From assembly GCA_002424305.1 (NCBI GenBank), contig DIQZ01000089.1, positions 1 through 34,202 of the forward strand: 34,202 nucleotides of DNA, in the 5' to 3' direction. The notes beneath the pieces were generated by a model. It ran no database searches. It was not told where the DNA came from and worked only from the letters and a program-made list of their open reading frames with translations. The stretch is from Firmicutes bacterium UBA5449. Lineage in GTDB: Bacteria > Bacillota > SHA-98 > UBA4971. The position numbers and the translations under genes were made by a program. Shown here one piece after another: positions 25,302 to 33,879 of the stretch. Position 1 is the stretch's first letter. Every line of letters starts with the position of its first letter.

Positions 25302-25421
25302 TGACAGACACCCTTTCGCCCTTCCTTTTTGGGCGTTGGCGCTCTGTATTGTAGTATGAGTGCAATTTGCTTCATGTATTCTGTCGGTACAATCTCAGAA
25401 AAAATGTAGGCTCGTGAACTG

Positions 25422-27152
25422 TCAGGCTCTCTCGCGGCGCTGCCCGAGCCAGGCCTGAAGCTTTGATAAGGACCAAGTATTGATTACATGAGGTTGTTCA
25501 AGCCACGCACGCCTGGCAACATCCAGGCCATACCACATAAAATGTAGTTCCTTTGAATTATGAGCATCTGTGTTAATGGCAATGTAGGCACCTCTCTCCA
25601 TTGCCTTCCGCGCCCATGTGGAATCCAGATCCATTCTTTCAGGGTAAGCGTTAATTTCTAAGGCTACATCGTGCCGGGCTGCTTCTTCTATGACCGCATC
25701 CATATCTACGTCATAACCAAAGCGTCTGCCAAGCACCCGCCCTGTAGGATGGGCAATTATATCCACACTGCCGCTTCGAATTGCCCGAATTATGCGACCT
25801 GTCATAATATCTTCCGGCTGTCTGAAAGCAGAATGCACAGATGCTACAACTATGTCGAAGCGTGAAAGAATCGAATCAGGGTAATCCAGACTGCCGTCTT
25901 TTAGAATTTCAAGTTCAATCCCGGACAACACGTGGATTCCGGTGAATCTGTCTTGAAGTTGTCTCAACATTTCTAACTGCTCAAAAAGCCTCGTCTCAGA
26001 AAGTCCTCTCGCAATCTTCAGTGATCTCGAATGATCAGTGACTGCAACATACCGGTATCCTAAAGCCTTGGTTGCCTCTACCATAGACTCTATGGATTCT
26101 CTGCCGTCACTCCAATTTGTGTGCATGTGAAGATCTCCACGAATATCTTCTGATACCAAGAGCTTAGGGAGACGGTGTTCCAATGCAGCTTCAATTTCAC
26201 CTGTCATCTCACGCAACTCAGGCGGAATATACTCCATCCCAAGAGCTTCGTATATACCCGCCTCACTTGTCGGCCGAATGATTTCGCCATTCTTATGAAA
26301 GAGACCGGATTTCCCAAATTCCAGGCCCAGCCTGCGCCCATGGGATTTGAGGCTTGCATAATGTTGCTTTGAACCGGTTGTCGCAAGAAGCGCAAATGGG
26401 AAATCTTCCGGCTTCACAATTGAGATATCTACTTCTACGTCATCTGCAGCAGTAAACGTAACCCTATCTTCCTCACAAGAAATCATGCCCCTGAAGTTGC
26501 CCCATGACATTACAAGATCCGGGATACGTGATGAGTCGTCCATTCCAACTAAAATATCCAGGTCTCTACAGGCTTCTTTACGTCTTCTTACGCTTCCCAC
26601 AACAGATATCCTATAAACCTCGGTGTGAGAAGTAATAAAGTCAATCAGACTTTCGCCCAGTTCATCCATGATTACAAGAGGGATGCGAGTCATATCTTCT
26701 TCTTTCAACTTCTCTATCGCCTTGAGTATGTTTTCCTCTGACTTCTTTCCCATACCCGGAAGCGTCTTCAGCTTCCCGTCATGGGCAGCCTTTTCCAGCT
26801 CATCAATGCTTGCCACCCCAAGCTCTCGAAATATCAAAGATGCAGTTCGAGAACCTACTCCCGGTACCTTTGTCATATCCATGACTCCCGGAGGATACTC
26901 CGATTTCAGGTCCTCCAACGCTTTAAGAGTCCCGGATCTCGCAATCTCCTGGGTTTTCTCTTCTATAGTTTTACCTATCCCTTTGATATTCTTAAGCTGC
27001 CCTTCTCCGGCAAGTTGAGCCACATCTTCGTCAAGGCTCTCAAGGATATCCGCAGCCCGTGTATACGCTCTAATCTTGAACGGATTTTCCCCCTTGAGCT
27101 CCAAAAAGCCTGCCAATTCACGAAAAATCGCCGCAAAGCCGGCGTTATTCAC
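25422..27152 (-). CDS. polX: DNA polymerase X (PolX) with PHP domain
   Basis: PolX fills short gaps in base excision repair; the PHP domain supplies 3'-5' exonuclease activity. The 576-residue protein has an N-terminal helical 8-kDa-type domain with helix-hairpin-helix motifs (IKGIGKTI, VPGVGSRTASL, LPGMGKK), the nucleotidyltransferase site (GSVRRRKEACRDLDILVG, plus VEVDISIV), and a C-terminal PHP domain with metal ligands (DLHMHTNWSDG, DHSRS, E in SGIELEIL, ASVHS, AHPTGR, NTDAH). The frame opens with TTG 27191 inside cvpA, but GTG 27152 has AGGGGGG (27161-27167) 8 nt upstream and gives the normal length. It follows cvpA by 35 bp. Confidence 0.96.
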   Translation of the reverse strand: MNNAGFAAIFRELAGFLELKGENPFKIRAYTRAADILESLDEDVAQLAGEGQLKNIKGIGKTIEEKTQEIARSGTLKALEDLKSEYPPGVMDMTKVPGVGSRTASLIFRELGVASIDELEKAAHDGKLKTLPGMGKKSEENILKAIEKLKEEDMTRIPLVIMDELGESLIDFITSHTEVYRISVVGSVRRRKEACRDLDILVGMDDSSRIPDLVMSWGNFRGMISCEEDRVTFTAADDVEVDISIVKPEDFPFALLATTGSKQHYASLKSHGRRLGLEFGKSGLFHKNGEIIRPTSEAGIYEALGMEYIPPELREMTGEIEAALEHRLPKLLVSEDIRGDLHMHTNWSDGRESIESMVEATKALGYRYVAVTDHSRSLKIARGLSETRLFEQLEMLRQLQDRFTGIHVLSGIELEILKDGSLDYPDSILSRFDIVVASVHSAFRQPEDIMTGRIIRAIRSGSVDIIAHPTGRVLGRRFGYDVDMDAVIEEAARHDVALEINAYPERMDLDSTWARKAMERGAYIAINTDAHNSKELHFMWYGLDVARRAWLEQPHVINTWSLSKLQAWLGQRRERA

Positions 27153-27187
27153 AAAGACAACCCCCCTGTTTGTTAGACTCACTTGAC

Positions 27188-27733
27188 TCAAACAGTCTCC
27201 CCTTTCCTTATATTACTACCCGGTCTTGTTTGAAAGGAAGGGTATGGAATCCCTTCTGGGAAGGCATCCTCAAGGCTCTTAAAAACTATGGGAGATAGAT
27301 CCATGAATTCCATTGCAATAGAAGAATTATCGATAGCTTCACGTGCACCCTCAAACGGGAGCGAATAAATCAAAAACAGCAAAACTACAACAAATAGAGC
27401 GCCTTTGGCAAATCCAAACAACGCCCCTCCTAAAGAGTCCAGTACAGATACGGGTGAATACTTCACCAGTCTCCCCCAGATCCACCCTAGAATTGAAATT
27501 AGTGCTGCCACACCCAAGCACACTGATGCAAACCCAAGGATGGTGGCAATTCCTTCAGGGACAGCAAAATAATCAAGAATATAGTCTGCGGCCAAATCAT
27601 AGTATTCTAAAGCTAACATTACTGCAGCGATCAGTCCTACCAGACCCAGGATTTGCCTCACAAGGCCTTTTCTAAGCCCCGCAACACCCATCAGCCCTAC
27701 AAAAACCAAAATCACGAGGCTAAGCCAATCCAT
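27188..27733 (-). CDS. cvpA: CvpA family membrane protein
   Basis: This 181-residue protein has four hydrophobic helices (about 3-20, 28-50, 65-90, 105-130) and the CvpA signatures GLRKGLVRQILGLVGLIAAV and LDSLGGALFGFAKGALFV. The tail after residue 130 is polar. CvpA is needed for colicin V production in E. coli, but its general role in the envelope is not established; the Bacillus homologue YshB occupies the same position between zapA and polX. AGGGGGAG lies 5 nt before the ATG. It is 16 bp downstream of zapA. Confidence 0.93.
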   Translation of the reverse strand: MDWLSLVILVFVGLMGVAGLRKGLVRQILGLVGLIAAVMLALEYYDLAADYILDYFAVPEGIATILGFASVCLGVAALISILGWIWGRLVKYSPVSVLDSLGGALFGFAKGALFVVVLLFLIYSLPFEGAREAIDNSSIAMEFMDLSPIVFKSLEDAFPEGIPYPSFQTRPGSNIRKGETV

Positions 27734-27749
27734 TCCAGCTCCCCCTCTT

Positions 27750-28037
27750 CTACCTTACATCTTCTACGAGGCGCATAAGTTCCTCATAACGACGCCTGGC
27801 CTTCCTAAGATCGTCAGCTAAAGAGAGGCATACAAGAATCGCAGCCTGGCTCCGAGAGAGCCGCGGATTCATAGCAAGGGCAGCCTTCATCCGCTCATCC
27901 ACTGCTTCTGCAAGCTCTCTTACATGATCAGTGTCAGCATCAGAGCGAATAATATACTCTTCTCCTACGATATTAACTGTAACCCGATTCCTTCTTTCAA
28001 TGGGCTCAATTTCCCCATGGGCCTCTTGGGCTGGCAA
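27750..28037 (-). CDS. zapA: Cell division protein ZapA
   Basis: ZapA binds FtsZ and promotes Z-ring bundling. The roughly 95-residue protein has the family beta segment RVTVNIVGEEYIIRSDADTDHVRELAEAVDERM followed by a C-terminal coiled coil (residues about 60-95, LSLADDLRKARRRYEELMRLVED). An ATG at 28052 is in frame, but GGAGGTGAT, complementary to the 16S 3' end, overlaps it and is correctly placed for the TTG at 28037, which I prefer. It lies between pheT and cvpA, as in Bacillus. Confidence 0.9.
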   Translation of the reverse strand: MPAQEAHGEIEPIERRNRVTVNIVGEEYIIRSDADTDHVRELAEAVDERMKAALAMNPRLSRSQAAILVCLSLADDLRKARRRYEELMRLVEDVR

Positions 28038-28122
28038 ACCCATCACCTCCATGTTTGCCTGTGGTTACAGCTAGTAATTCTACTTCCTACTACCTATTAC
28101 CTTCTGCATACCCACGTCAGTG

Positions 28123-30225
28123 TTAATCCTGACTCCGAATGGATGCCCCCACCCTGGAAATAAGATTCTCAACTATCTTGGCATGGGCTGCTTCTACCTC
28201 TTCATCAGTAAGCGTACGATCGAAACTACGATACGTTATTGAATATGCTAAGCTCTTATAGCCTGCAGGAACCTGGGGACCGACATATATGTCAAACAGG
28301 CTTACTTTCTCAACAAGTGTGGCCCCTGCTTCCCATATTCCCTCTTCAACTCTTCCATTCTCTGTATTCTGTGGCACAACAACAGCTATGTCCCTGGTAA
28401 CAGCAGGAAACCTCGGAAGTTGGCGAACTTCCCAATCCGTCCGCATTCCAAGGAGAAGTGTTTCAAGGTCGAGCTCAGCTAAGTATGCCCTTTTCTTGAA
28501 GCCCAAAGCTCCATTGATTGCCGGATGAAGCTCCCCAAAATAACCAATATCACTATCGCCGGCGATGACCCTGGCAGTCCTGCCAACATGCAGTGATGGA
28601 TGAATTGCCTTCTCAAATCTATATTGATCATATCCAAGGCTTTCAAGAAGCGCTTCAATTATACCTTTCATGTGGAAGAAATCAGCGTCCGGCACCTGGT
28701 TTCCCAAAGTAGGTTCATGCAATTTTCCCATAAGCGCAAGACCGATTTTCTTCCGCTCGCATGGCAGATGAGCCTCTCTGTCCGATTCCTTGTTGCATTT
28801 CTGTGAGTGCCGTCTTTGGAAGACCTTGCCTAATTCATAGATAGCTACATCATCTCGCTGCCTGGAAGCGTTCCTCTTCAGGACATCAACAAGGCTTACC
28901 AGGAGCGTTGTCCGCAGCATAGTGTGTTCACTGGAGATAGGATTGCGAAGTTCTACCTTCAGCCTGCTTATGTCTTCTTCAGGAAGTCTCAATTCTGAAC
29001 AGGCGGCATCTGACGTGAAAGTCATAGTATCTATCTCTGTCAGGCCACAGCCCCGTAAAACTTCCCCAACCTTAGATGCCATATGCCTCGCAGGGTTCAC
29101 CTGTATCTCAGGCGGTGCACCTGCAGGAATCGTAGAAGGAATCTTGTCGTATCCAAAAACACGCGCAACCTCTTCTACAAGATCTTCTTCTTCTGTTACA
29201 TCCATTCTATGGTCGGGAACAAGCACGCGACATGAATCCCCGTCCCATTCGTCCAAGACAAATCCGAGCCTCATCAGGATCAATTTCATCTCTTCTTCAT
29301 CCATGGAGATCCCCAACAACCGGTTGACTCTGTCGGGACGGAGTCGGATGTGAACAGGCGCTTCAAGCCCGGGATACTCATCGATCCTGCCGGAAGCAAC
29401 TTTCCCCACTTTCAGCCCGACCATGAGACCTGCGGCCCGATCTATACCCAATCTGGCGTTCTCAGGCCACATACCCCCGGAAAATCGCACGGAAGCCTCT
29501 GTCCTCATCTTGAAAGCACGCGATGTTCGCCACACACTGACAGAATCAAAGGTAGCAGCCTCGAGAAGCACCTGAGTAGTGGATTCTGTAACCTCAGTAC
29601 CCACATCTCCCATTATTCCTGCAATTGCCACCGGAGACCTGTTATTGGATATGACTAATATATCCTCGCTCAATTCACGGAGCTCTCCGTCAATAGTCGT
29701 GATAGACTCTCCATCGCGTGCCCGTCTCACAACTATTGCGCCATCTTTGATAAGATCCAAGTCGAAGGCATGGAGGGGCTGTCCCAGTTCAAGCATGACG
29801 TAGTTAGTAATATCCACTACATTATTGACGGGACGAATTCCGCATGAAATAAGCCTTTTTTGCATCCACTCAGGCGACGGACCAATATTCACCTCTGTTA
29901 CCACACGTGCATTATAACGCTTACAAAGATCCGGAGAAATAATCTTTACTGTCGCAAGTCCGTCTATTGTCGGCCCTTCCTCACTCGCTCCAAGATCAGG
30001 ATGTTTCAACTCGAGGCCTAGAACAGCAGCCGCCTCTCGAGCTATTCCAAAAATACTAAGACAATCAGGACGGTCGTGCGTAATTTCAAAATCAAATACA
30101 GCATCCTCCCCTTCTCCTGTCAAAGACTCGCAAGCGGTTCCGCTTAACGTGAGCGCCCGAGCCAAATCCTCCGGAGGAGGAAGTCCTGGAACATATTCTG
30201 CTAACCAGCTATATGGGACAAGCAT
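28123..30225 (-). CDS. pheT: Phenylalanyl-tRNA synthetase beta subunit lacking the N-terminal tRNA-binding (OB) domain
   Basis: This is the editing and tRNA-binding subunit of the alpha2beta2 enzyme. The order of recognisable parts is: N-terminal VPYSWLAEYV, then directly DFEITHDRPDCLSIFGIAREAA, the B3/B4 editing domain, B5 (VNRLLGISMDEEEM), the core (SEHTMLRTTLLVSL), and a full C-terminal anticodon-binding FDX-ACB domain (RFPAVTRDIAVVVP ... DRTLTDEEVEAAH). At 700 residues it is about 100 shorter than usual: the EMAP-type OB domain normally inserted near residue 40 (about residues 39-150) is absent, with the flanks joined in frame at residues 33-42. The start is ATG 30225, with AGGGAGG (30234-30240) 8 nt upstream. 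It follows pheS by 18 bp. Confidence 0.97.
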   Translation of the reverse strand: MLVPYSWLAEYVPGLPPPEDLARALTLSGTACESLTGEGEDAVFDFEITHDRPDCLSIFGIAREAAAVLGLELKHPDLGASEEGPTIDGLATVKIISPDLCKRYNARVVTEVNIGPSPEWMQKRLISCGIRPVNNVVDITNYVMLELGQPLHAFDLDLIKDGAIVVRRARDGESITTIDGELRELSEDILVISNNRSPVAIAGIMGDVGTEVTESTTQVLLEAATFDSVSVWRTSRAFKMRTEASVRFSGGMWPENARLGIDRAAGLMVGLKVGKVASGRIDEYPGLEAPVHIRLRPDRVNRLLGISMDEEEMKLILMRLGFVLDEWDGDSCRVLVPDHRMDVTEEEDLVEEVARVFGYDKIPSTIPAGAPPEIQVNPARHMASKVGEVLRGCGLTEIDTMTFTSDAACSELRLPEEDISRLKVELRNPISSEHTMLRTTLLVSLVDVLKRNASRQRDDVAIYELGKVFQRRHSQKCNKESDREAHLPCERKKIGLALMGKLHEPTLGNQVPDADFFHMKGIIEALLESLGYDQYRFEKAIHPSLHVGRTARVIAGDSDIGYFGELHPAINGALGFKKRAYLAELDLETLLLGMRTDWEVRQLPRFPAVTRDIAVVVPQNTENGRVEEGIWEAGATLVEKVSLFDIYVGPQVPAGYKSLAYSITYRSFDRTLTDEEVEAAHAKIVENLISRVGASIRSQD

Positions 30226-30243
30226 CAAAGGAACCTCCCTTTA

Positions 30244-31272
30244 CTAAACATGCATAAATTGTCGATTGAATGCCAAATCGTTTTCAGCAAGAAGACGAAT
30301 ATCATCTATCCCGTATTTCAACATTGTCACCCTGTCAATTCCCATCCCGAACGCAAGTCCGGAAAGCTCCTCCGGATCATAGCCTACTTCTTTAAGCACC
30401 ATGGGGTGCAGCAATCCTGCTCCGAGGATTTCAAGCCAGCCGGTATGCTTGCATAGACGGCAGCCGGCACCGTGGCATATGACGCAAGACACGTCCATCT
30501 CAGCACTGGGCTCAGTAAACGGAAAGTAACTCGGCCTGAACCTGACGTCAGTATCAGCGCCGAAAAACTCATGAGCAAATCTTGCCAAAACTCCCTTAAC
30601 GTCTCCAAATGTTATTCGCTCATCAACAACAAGCCCATCTAACTGGTGAAATACAGGTAGATGTGAGGGGTCAGACGCATCAGATCTGTATACCTTGCCT
30701 GGAATAATAGCGCGAATCGGTGGTTTGCGGCATTTCAGAATTCTAATGTCCACGCAAGTCGTATGAGTCCTGAGGACAAAATCGTCGGTAATGTAGAAAG
30801 TGTCCTGTATGTCGCGGGATGGATGGTTCTTCGGCACATTCAGGGCTTCGAAGTTATTATAGTCAAGCTCCACATCAGGCCCTTCCACTACCTCGAATCC
30901 AAGGTGCGCAAAAGTACGTTCCAGCTCCTCATAGACTACATTTACAGGATGCCTTGCACCGACAGACGGCTTCCTCCCCGGAAGCGTTACATCAAGGTCT
31001 TCCGACTTGAGTTTGTTCTCTAATTCAACAGAGACTATTTCACCTCGTCGTGACTCTATCATCTCTGTCACGGCCTCCCTGGCTTTGTTGAAAAACCTAC
31101 CGATCACAGGCTTCTCTTCTTGGGAGTACTGACCCAAACTACGAAGGGCTTGAGTTATCTCGCCCTTTTTCCCCAGATACTTCACGCGGATTTCTTCTAA
31201 TTCGGGCAGATTCATTACAGACTCAATACTCTTTCCGGCTTCAGCTATAAGCTTCTTTGCTTTCTCATCCAT
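30244..31272 (-). CDS. pheS: Phenylalanyl-tRNA synthetase alpha subunit
   Basis: This is the catalytic class II subunit for phenylalanine activation. The 342-residue protein has an N-terminal coiled coil (about 1-85, KYLGKKGEITQALRSLG), motif 1 (GARHPVNVVYEELE), the substrate region (GPDVELDYNNFEALN), motif 2 (GKVYRSDASDPSHLPVFHQLDGL) and motif 3 (GFGMGIDR-type, here AFGMGIDRVTML). The usual SPVQIR after THT reads TCVDIR, a mild divergence near the active-site entrance. A cysteine-rich turn CVICHGAGCRLCKHTGW is typical of this family branch. AGGAGG is 7 nt from the ATG. It is controlled by the upstream T-box. Confidence 0.97.
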   Translation of the reverse strand: MDEKAKKLIAEAGKSIESVMNLPELEEIRVKYLGKKGEITQALRSLGQYSQEEKPVIGRFFNKAREAVTEMIESRRGEIVSVELENKLKSEDLDVTLPGRKPSVGARHPVNVVYEELERTFAHLGFEVVEGPDVELDYNNFEALNVPKNHPSRDIQDTFYITDDFVLRTHTTCVDIRILKCRKPPIRAIIPGKVYRSDASDPSHLPVFHQLDGLVVDERITFGDVKGVLARFAHEFFGADTDVRFRPSYFPFTEPSAEMDVSCVICHGAGCRLCKHTGWLEILGAGLLHPMVLKEVGYDPEELSGLAFGMGIDRVTMLKYGIDDIRLLAENDLAFNRQFMHV

Positions 31273-31296
31273 ACGTATTCCTCCTAGCTATGGAGA

Positions 31297-31333
31297 GGGG
31301 CCACAGTCTTCAAGGGACGAAGACTGTGGCCCC
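31297..31333 (-). terminator. T-box-regulated terminator before pheS
   Basis: A 15-bp perfect stem (GGGGCCACAGTCTTC at 31297-31311 with its complement at 31319-31333) closes a 7-nt loop. Its upstream arm overlaps the end of the T-box bulge sequence, so terminator and antiterminator are mutually exclusive. The following U-tract is short (TCTCC). Confidence 0.9.
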
Positions 31334-31603
31334 GCGTTACCACCCTTATTGTCAGGGAAATCGCACACAGCAACTCCTGACCTCTTAAAGCACACACAAG
31401 CTTCCTTGAGAAAGAAAGCTTATGTCCCCCTTTATAACGGTAGGGTTCCGACATTGCCTACTCGCAGATCTTAGGATTTCCAAGAGCTTTCAGCATGTAG
31501 CTCCGGAGCGAACTTCGGCAAGATTAGCTCAAGTATGCTCACAGTCTCCGGCATACTCTTCCTTAGGGCCTCATCGTGCTTACTCTTCTCTTTCATCGCT
31601 CTT
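31297..31603 (-). promoter_or_regulatory. T-box leader of pheST, probable tRNA-Phe specificity
   Basis: The conserved T-box bulge AAGGGTGGTAACGCGGG lies at 31331-31347; its TGGT can pair with ACCA of an uncharged tRNA whose discriminator is A, as in tRNA-Phe. Stem I is closed by AAGAGC (31598-31603) and GCTCTT (31482-31487). The loop-E AGTA is at 31581-31584, and GAAG followed by TTC (31510-31512) gives a UUC phenylalanine specifier. An apical hairpin AGTATGC/GCATACT is also visible. The leader terminates transcription unless uncharged tRNA-Phe binds. Confidence 0.93.
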
Positions 31604-31791
31604 TCAGCAAAACATTCAGTTTTTGAGCATTCCTGTCAAAGAAGACGCGCAATTACTGAGTCATAAGCATCCTATATATCAAATACGCAGTAACGGACCC
31701 AGTCAGTTCGAAAAGCCACCAGAAGAAGTCAGCGCCTAACATCCAGGAACCACGCCCTTTCAAGAGTCCTTCTATTGACTCTTGTTGAATC

Positions 31792-31821
31792 ATTATATCA
31801 TAGCGTCAGACCTGTCTGCAA
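31792..31821 (-). promoter_or_regulatory. Promoter of the pheST operon
   Basis: On the minus strand TTGCAG (31816-31821) and a perfect TATAAT (31792-31797) are separated by 18 bp. Transcription would start near 31785, immediately entering an 8-bp hairpin (CAAGAGTC/GACTCTTG, 31761-31784). About 160 nt of leader with no recognised feature then precede T-box stem I. Confidence 0.65.
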
Positions 31822-31875
31822 CATGCGGCGTTCTCTTAAATATCTTACCTGTTTATCCTGTCATACCCTCTTGCG

Positions 31876-32679
31876 CTATCTGCCTCGACTCTGCCTATAG
31901 GCCTCATACATTAGGATAGAACCTGCGACCCCCACATTAAAAGATTCTGTATCCCCTACCATGGGAATTCTCACGATTGCTGAACAAAGCTGAAGAACCT
32001 CATCAGGTAGGCCGTGAGCCTCGCTTCCTACAAGAATTCCACACTTTCCTTCAAAATCATGATCGTAGCATATCTTCTTGGCCTTTATATCTGCTGCGAT
32101 TATCGTAAACCCATGTGGTTTCAGAAATTCAATTGAATCCGTAACTCTCCCAAATCTCTTAATAGGAACTCTGAGTACGCTGCCCATAGTTGCCCTGACA
32201 CACTTGGGATTAAACGGATCCACAGTGTCTCCGCTAAGAATCAAGCCTGCCAACCCAAAAGCGTCAGCGCTCCTGATAAGTGTGCCCAAGTTGCCGGGAT
32301 CTCTCACCCCGTCAACTGCCAGAACAAGAGGAGATTTATCAAGACGGAGTTTAGAATCGGGGATCCCAACTATTGCCACCACGCCTTGAGGAGTATCCGT
32401 GTCTGCCACATATTCCAAGACTTCCTCTGTAACGCCATGAAGCTCTGCTCCGGCAGCAACTAATCTTTCATATAAAGCGCATCCCCTGGCATTCCTAAAT
32501 AAATACGGGCTTACCAGGACTTCATGAATCCCGACGCCCGTATCCAGTGCATCTTCAATTCCTCTGATGCCTTCCAGCAAAAACTGACCCTTTTCTTCTC
32601 GGCATACCCGCCGCTTAAGTCTCCTTGCTTCCAGTACCCTTGCATTGCGGCGACTGGTAATCTCGATCTCTATTCTCAC
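31876..32679 (-). CDS. TrmH/SpoU-family rRNA 2'-O-methyltransferase (YsgA/RlmB-like)
   Basis: The 267-residue protein has an N-terminal SpoU substrate-binding domain (LEARRLKRRVCREEKGQFLLEG) and the C-terminal SPOUT knot with motif 1 DPGNLGTLIRSADAFG, motif 2 LVGSEAHGLPDEV and motif 3 IPMVGDTESFNVGVAGSI. SAM binds in the knot; the likely substrate is 23S rRNA, but the exact position cannot be predicted. The Bacillus homologue ysgA also precedes pheST. The GTG start is only 6 bp after the rplT stop, with no strong Shine-Dalgarno sequence, suggesting coupling to the infC-rpmI-rplT operon. The pheS promoter and T-box follow. Confidence 0.93.
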   Translation of the reverse strand: MRIEIEITSRRNARVLEARRLKRRVCREEKGQFLLEGIRGIEDALDTGVGIHEVLVSPYLFRNARGCALYERLVAAGAELHGVTEEVLEYVADTDTPQGVVAIVGIPDSKLRLDKSPLVLAVDGVRDPGNLGTLIRSADAFGLAGLILSGDTVDPFNPKCVRATMGSVLRVPIKRFGRVTDSIEFLKPHGFTIIAADIKAKKICYDHDFEGKCGILVGSEAHGLPDEVLQLCSAIVRIPMVGDTESFNVGVAGSILMYEAYRQSRGR

Positions 32680-32685
32680 CTGACA

Positions 32686-33051
32686 TCACTGGACATTGTC
32701 TACACTGTTGCGAGCTATTTTCACCAGTTCACTGAAAGCCTCCTGGTCATTAACGGCAAGCTCAGCAAGGACTTTTCTGTTTATGTCAACTCCAGCCTTC
32801 TGCAGACCGTTCATAAACCGACTGTATGACATGCCATTCATGCGTGCAGCAGCATTTATCCTTGTAATCCATAATCTACGAAAGTCTCTTTTCTTGTTAC
32901 GTCTATCTCGATAAGAGTATTGAAGGGACCTGATAACGGCTTCATTGGCACGACGATATACCTTACTTTTCGCACCGGTGAATCCCTTCGCCCTCTTGAA
33001 AACCTTCTTATGTCGGCGTCTCGAAGTCGGCCCGCCTTTAGCTCTAGGCAT
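32686..33051 (-). CDS. rplT: 50S ribosomal protein L20
   Basis: L20 is an early 23S rRNA-binding assembly protein. The 121-residue protein is full length and collinear with L20 (ARRKKVFKRAKGF-type segment, YRDRRNKKRDFRRLWITRINAAAR, GMSYSRFMNGL, LAVNDQEAFSELV). In Bacillus it represses its own operon by binding the infC leader, and a matching leader is visible here. GAGGGGG lies upstream of the ATG. It is third in infC-rpmI-rplT and followed by the TrmH-family gene. Confidence 0.99.
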   Translation of the reverse strand: MPRAKGGPTSRRRHKKVFKRAKGFTGAKSKVYRRANEAVIRSLQYSYRDRRNKKRDFRRLWITRINAAARMNGMSYSRFMNGLQKAGVDINRKVLAELAVNDQEAFSELVKIARNSVDNVQ

Positions 33052-33097
33052 ATTAATTCCCCCTCAGATTTGGCACTTACAGCGTCAACAAGTGGTG

Positions 33098-33292
33098 TCA
33101 GTTGCCAAGAAGCTTCTTCACCCTAGTCTCGTTTCCCCCTGAAAGCACAGCCGGTTTGTTTAGGCGTCTCTTCACCCTTGATGATTTCTTGCCTGTTTTG
33201 TGGCTCATGCACGCCTTACGTCTAACGATCTTGCCTGTACCGGTAACCCTAAAACGTTTGGCGGCACCTCTATGCGTCTTTTTCTTAGGCAC
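33098..33292 (-). CDS. rpmI: 50S ribosomal protein L35
   Basis: This 64-residue basic protein has the L35 signature KKKTHRGAAKRFRVTGTGKIVRRKA and the C-terminal LSGGNETRVKKLL. Start is GTG 33292, with AAAGGAGAG about 7 nt upstream. It lies in the standard position between infC and rplT. Confidence 0.98.
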   Translation of the reverse strand: MPKKKTHRGAAKRFRVTGTGKIVRRKACMSHKTGKKSSRVKRRLNKPAVLSGGNETRVKKLLGN

Positions 33293-33363
33293 AGTATGTC
33301 TCTCCTTTATTTAGACCTGGACGGAAAATCCATCCAATCCATGATCACCTGGAAACAGTGAAT

Positions 33364-33879
33364 CTATTTAGAAGCCAAAGGCGCCAAAATCATGACCATA
33401 TGTCTTCCTTCGACCCGAGGCTCCCGTTCAACTGTTCCATAATCCTTGACTTCCTCAGCTAGGTCCCGAAGCAGCGCTCGCCCGATATCAGCGTGAACGA
33501 TTTCGCGGCCCCGAAACCTCACAGTAGCTTTAACCTTATCCCCGTCTTGAAGGAACCTAATTGCATTTCTAGCTTTTACCTGGAAGTCATGGCCTTCGAT
33601 CTTCGGAGTCATCCTGACTTCCTTAATATCCACAATCTTTTGATTCTTTCTAGTTTCCCTCTCACGCTTTGCCTGCTCATATTTATACTTGCCATAATCG
33701 ATCAAGCGGCAAACCGGCGGCCTCGCATTCGGCGCAACCTCAACTAAGTCAAGGTCCCTCTCGGCTGCAATCCGAAGTCCCTCCTTGAGAACCATAACCC
33801 CAAGCTGTTCTCCGGCCTCATCTATCAGCCTAATCTCACGCGCACGAATACCATCGTTCACTCTCAAGTCTCTTGCGAT
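33364..33879 (-). CDS. infC: Translation initiation factor IF-3
   Basis: IF-3 binds the 30S subunit and proofreads start-codon and initiator-tRNA selection. The full two-domain protein is present: the N-domain (RVNDGIRAREIRLIDEAGEQLGV), the lysine-rich linker (YEQAKRERETRKNQ), and the C-domain (KEVRMTPKIEGHDFQVKARNAIRFL, KATVRFRGREI). The conventional start would be TTG 33867, which has no well-placed Shine-Dalgarno sequence. Four codons upstream an ATC (33879) is preceded by GGGGGTG with a 7-nt spacer, and an in-frame TGA lies three codons before it. The resulting N-terminus (I-A-R-D-LRVNDGIR) matches family starts such as ISKDxxINEGIR. A non-AUG AUC/AUU start on infC is known elsewhere, so I use 33879. 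Confidence 0.95.
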   Translation of the reverse strand: MARDLRVNDGIRAREIRLIDEAGEQLGVMVLKEGLRIAAERDLDLVEVAPNARPPVCRLIDYGKYKYEQAKRERETRKNQKIVDIKEVRMTPKIEGHDFQVKARNAIRFLQDGDKVKATVRFRGREIVHADIGRALLRDLAEEVKDYGTVEREPRVEGRHMVMILAPLASK

